5,825 bases of DNA. It comes from Azoarcus sp. (GTDB lineage: Bacteria > Pseudomonadota > Gammaproteobacteria > Burkholderiales > Rhodocyclaceae). Positions 1-5,825 of this stretch are shown piece after piece. A model generated the notes under the pieces. That model saw only the letters and a program-made list of their open reading frames with translations, ran no database searches and had not been told where the DNA came from. Position numbers and translations under genes: made by a program. The stretch covers positions 1-5,825 of the forward strand of contig JAIRWW010000335.1 of NCBI GenBank assembly GCA_031268685.1, given 5' to 3'. Position 1 is the first letter of the stretch; every line of letters begins with the position of its first letter.

Positions 1-1
1 C

Positions 2-1263
<1,262 letters not shown>

Positions 1264-1267
<4 letters not shown>

Positions 1268-2474
1268 CCGAAGTCTGGGCTAGCGCCTCCGTCGCCGATT
1301 GCCTTGTTCCCGTTCCGGCTGCGGGCAAGAGCAAGGTGCAGGCGCGCGATTACAAACCGTCTGGCCGTTTTCCCGTCATCGATCAAGGGCAGGAGCAAAT
1401 CGCCGGCTGGACGGATGATGAAACCGCCGTCATTGATGCGCCGTTGCCGCTGGTGGTGTTTGGCGACCACACGCGCGCCTTCAAATTTCTGGATGCGCCG
1501 TTTGCACGCGGCGCGGACGGCACGCAACTGCTGCGGCCCAAGGCCGACATTGACCCGCTGTTCTTCTTCTACGCCTGTCGCGCCATCGACCTGCCGGCGC
1601 GCGGCTACAACCGGCATTTCACTGTCCTGAAGGAAAAGGAACTGTCCTATCCGTTCGATGCAAACGAGCAGAAGGCGGTTGCCGGTGTTCTTCGCAAGAC
1701 GGAATCGGCCCTGCATCAACAGACGGCGTTGCTCGACAACCTGCAAGAACTCAAACGCGCCGCCATGCGCGAACTGTTCACGCGCGGCCTGCACGGCGAG
1801 GCGCAGAAGGAAACCGAAATCGGGCTGGTGCCGGAGAGTTGGGAGGTAGTCACGATCAACGATGTGGCGCTGCAAACGCAATATGGCCTTTCGTTGCGCG
1901 GTCAACCACAAGGACAGCTTCCGATCTTGCGAATGAATTGCCAAGACGACGGTCGCGTAGTGTTCCGTGACCTGCAATATGTTGATCTCGATGAAAGCTC
2001 GTTCGCAGCATTTCGCCTCAACGATGGTGACCTACTTTTCAATCGCACCAACAGCATCGAACACGTTGGGCGCATGGCGATCTACGAAGGCGAGCGTGAT
2101 GCCGTGTTTGCATCTTATTTGGTTCGGCTCACTGTTGATGCAAGCCGTTGCTTGCCGCGATTGCTGAATTACTACATGAATCGCCCAGAGGTTCAGCGCG
2201 ACATCAAGCGATTGGCCAGCCGTGCCGTAGGTCAGGCGAACATCAACGCCAGCAAACTGCGCACCATCGAATTTCCGCTGCCGCCCACCCTCGACGAGCA
2301 GCGCGAAATCGTCGCCATCCTCGACGCCATCGACCGCAAGATCGCCCTGCACCGCCAGAAGCGCGCCGTGCTCGAAGAACTGTTCCAGTCCCTGCTGCAC
2401 AAGCTGATGACCGGCGAAATCCGCGTCGCCGACCTCGACCTGTCGGCGCTGGCGCAAACACCGGAGGTTACGGC

Positions 2475-2478
<4 letters not shown>
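1264..2478 (+). CDS. hsdS: Type I restriction-modification system specificity subunit HsdS
   Basis: HsdS is the DNA-recognition subunit and sets the target sequence for both methylation and cleavage. The 404-residue length is normal for the family. The order is: first target-recognition domain, about residues 1-130, with the HsdS-type motif [10 protein letters not shown] (66-75); central conserved helical region, about 131-180 (start DANEQKAV); a linker with IGLVPESW (186-193); second recognition domain, about 194-338, with DLLFNRTNS (256-264); and distal conserved region, about 339-390 (start [10 protein letters not shown], then [10 protein letters not shown]). The two conserved regions resemble each other (EQKAVAGVL against EQREIVAIL) and form the helical spacer between the half-sites. 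The two recognition domains do not resemble each other, so an asymmetric bipartite site is expected; it cannot be read from the sequence. DNA for the second domain is clearly lower in GC than its surroundings, which suggests exchange. The start is supported by a GGAGG 7 nt upstream and an ATGA overlap with hsdM. Confidence 0.96.
2463..2467 (+). promoter_or_regulatory. Ribosome binding site of hsdR (GGAGG)
   Basis: GGAGG (GGAGGT with the next base) lies in the last codons of hsdS, 7 nt before the ATG at 2475. It supports that start over the much longer open frame running back to 2148, which would add 109 residues lying over hsdS. Confidence 0.85.
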
Positions 2479-5419
<2,941 letters not shown>

Positions 5420-5423
<4 letters not shown>

Positions 5424-5731
5424 AGTCCTCCCTCTATCCCGTGCAAGACCTGCATCGCCGTGCGCTGGCGTGGGCGCTGAAGCTCAAGGTCAACCCGCGC
5501 GTGGTACGTGTGCAAACGATGCGCCACAAGTGGGGTTCGTGCTCATCGGCAGGCACGGTGACGCTGGCCAGCGACCTGCTGGATCAGAACACACGTTTTC
5601 AGGACTACGTCATCGTCCACGAACTGCTGCATCTGCGCTATGCCACCCACGGGCGTGTATTCAAGGCACTGATGAGTATACATGTGCCAGGGTGGCAAGT
5701 GATGGAAGCGCGGCGGATGCGATTGATGTGA
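5420..5731 (+). CDS. Small YgjP/DUF45-type (M48-like) zinc metallopeptidase linked to Type I R-M
   Basis: This is a predicted 103-residue zinc metallopeptidase. The zinc site is H67-E68-L-L-H71 with a third histidine at H77, giving [15 protein letters not shown], the HExxH-x5-H arrangement of the YgjP/DUF45 group. The preceding [17 protein letters not shown] (37-53) is the other signature of that group. No signal peptide or membrane segment is seen, so it should be cytoplasmic. It is about half the length of stand-alone YgjP proteins and consists essentially of the catalytic core, but both signatures are complete. I chose the ATG at 5420 because it gives the same 4-base ATGA overlap with hsdR as the other junctions; an in-frame ATG at 5411 would add three residues. 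Neither has a clear ribosome binding site, so translation probably depends on ribosomes finishing hsdR. Small genes of this type are, to my recollection, found next to Type I R-M operons. The substrate is unknown. Confidence 0.86.
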
Positions 5732-5732
5732 A

Positions 5733-5825
5733 CCGATCGTGGCCGAACTCAACGGCGAGGGCGAGGTCGTTTCCGGCATCGCCATGGCCCGCTACGGCGA
5801 AAACGCCCTGGAAGTCATCGGCAAC
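5733..5825 (+). pseudogene. cusA: 5'-truncated fragment of a CusA/SilA-like heavy-metal efflux RND transporter (continues past window)
   Basis: The last 31 codons form an open frame starting one base after the metallopeptidase stop. Residues 4-13 read AELNGEGEVV, followed by SGIAMARYGENALEVIGN. This closely matches the periplasmic porter-domain segment of CusA-type RND inner-membrane pumps, which export Cu(I)/Ag(I) with a periplasmic adaptor and an outer-membrane channel. In those proteins (about 1,040 residues) the segment lies roughly a quarter to a third of the way in, and the A-E-L-N-G-E-G-E-V block follows an RRG sequence that is replaced here. Similarity stops at about 5739, and upstream DNA is intact metallopeptidase, so this is not a frameshift: the first transmembrane helix and first porter region are missing. 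GTG 5739 or ATG 5784 could start translation, but neither has a ribosome binding site and the product would be headless. Whether the rest of the gene continues beyond the window cannot be seen. Confidence 0.72.

Noticed and set aside
2148..2474. Upstream in-frame extension of hsdR by 109 codons
   Set aside because: The extension lies over hsdS, is Arg- and Ala-rich with no HsdR similarity, and the ATG at 2475 has a GGAGG at 7 nt and an ATGA overlap.
5685..5697. Perfect 5-bp inverted repeat with a 3-nt loop (TGCCA-GGG-TGGCA) as a possible terminator
   Set aside because: It is inside the metallopeptidase coding region, is too short, has no following T tract, and encodes part of the VPGWQ segment near the C terminus.
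5734..5739. CGATCG palindrome at the joint with the RND fragment as a possible recombination or attachment site
   Set aside because: A 6-base palindrome is expected often by chance in GC-rich DNA, and no repeat partner is visible in the window.

Overview
The window is a GC-rich stretch (about 65% in the segments I counted by hand, dropping to about 53% inside hsdS). It is almost entirely one plus-strand operon encoding a complete Type I restriction-modification system. The composition, and a CusA-type metal-efflux remnant at the right edge, fit a proteobacterium, probably beta or gamma. The species cannot be named from this sequence.

Layout from left to right: hsdM (DNA adenine methyltransferase, 5' end cut off by the window edge, 2-1267), hsdS (specificity subunit, 1264-2478), hsdR (restriction endonuclease and translocase, 2475-5423), a small HExxH metallopeptidase of the YgjP/DUF45 (M48-like) type (5420-5731), and after one unassigned base a headless fragment of a CusA/SilA-like RND heavy-metal efflux gene (5733-5825, running off the window). 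All three junctions in the operon are ATGA overlaps, where the A of each start codon precedes the TGA stop of the upstream gene. hsdS and hsdR also have strong GGAGG ribosome binding sites 7 nt before their starts, inside the preceding gene. There is no intergenic gap longer than 7 bases, and no promoter, terminator, tRNA, CRISPR or insertion sequence is visible. The operon promoter must lie to the left of the window.

How the genes work together: HsdS carries two different target-recognition domains joined by two helical conserved regions, so it should read a bipartite DNA site. Two HsdM with one HsdS form the methylase. Adding HsdR gives the nuclease, which translocates and cuts DNA lacking the host methylation. 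All diagnostic catalytic motifs of HsdM and HsdR visible here are present, apart from a variant motif IV (NPMW) in HsdM, so the system looks intact. The metallopeptidase is tied to the operon by translational coupling. Its role is unknown; an accessory role in the R-M system is inference from context.

The points most worth a second look are the abrupt junction between the R-M operon and the decapitated RND transporter gene, which marks a likely insertion or rearrangement edge, the coupled metallopeptidase, and the GC dip confined to the second recognition domain of HsdS, which suggests a domain swap.
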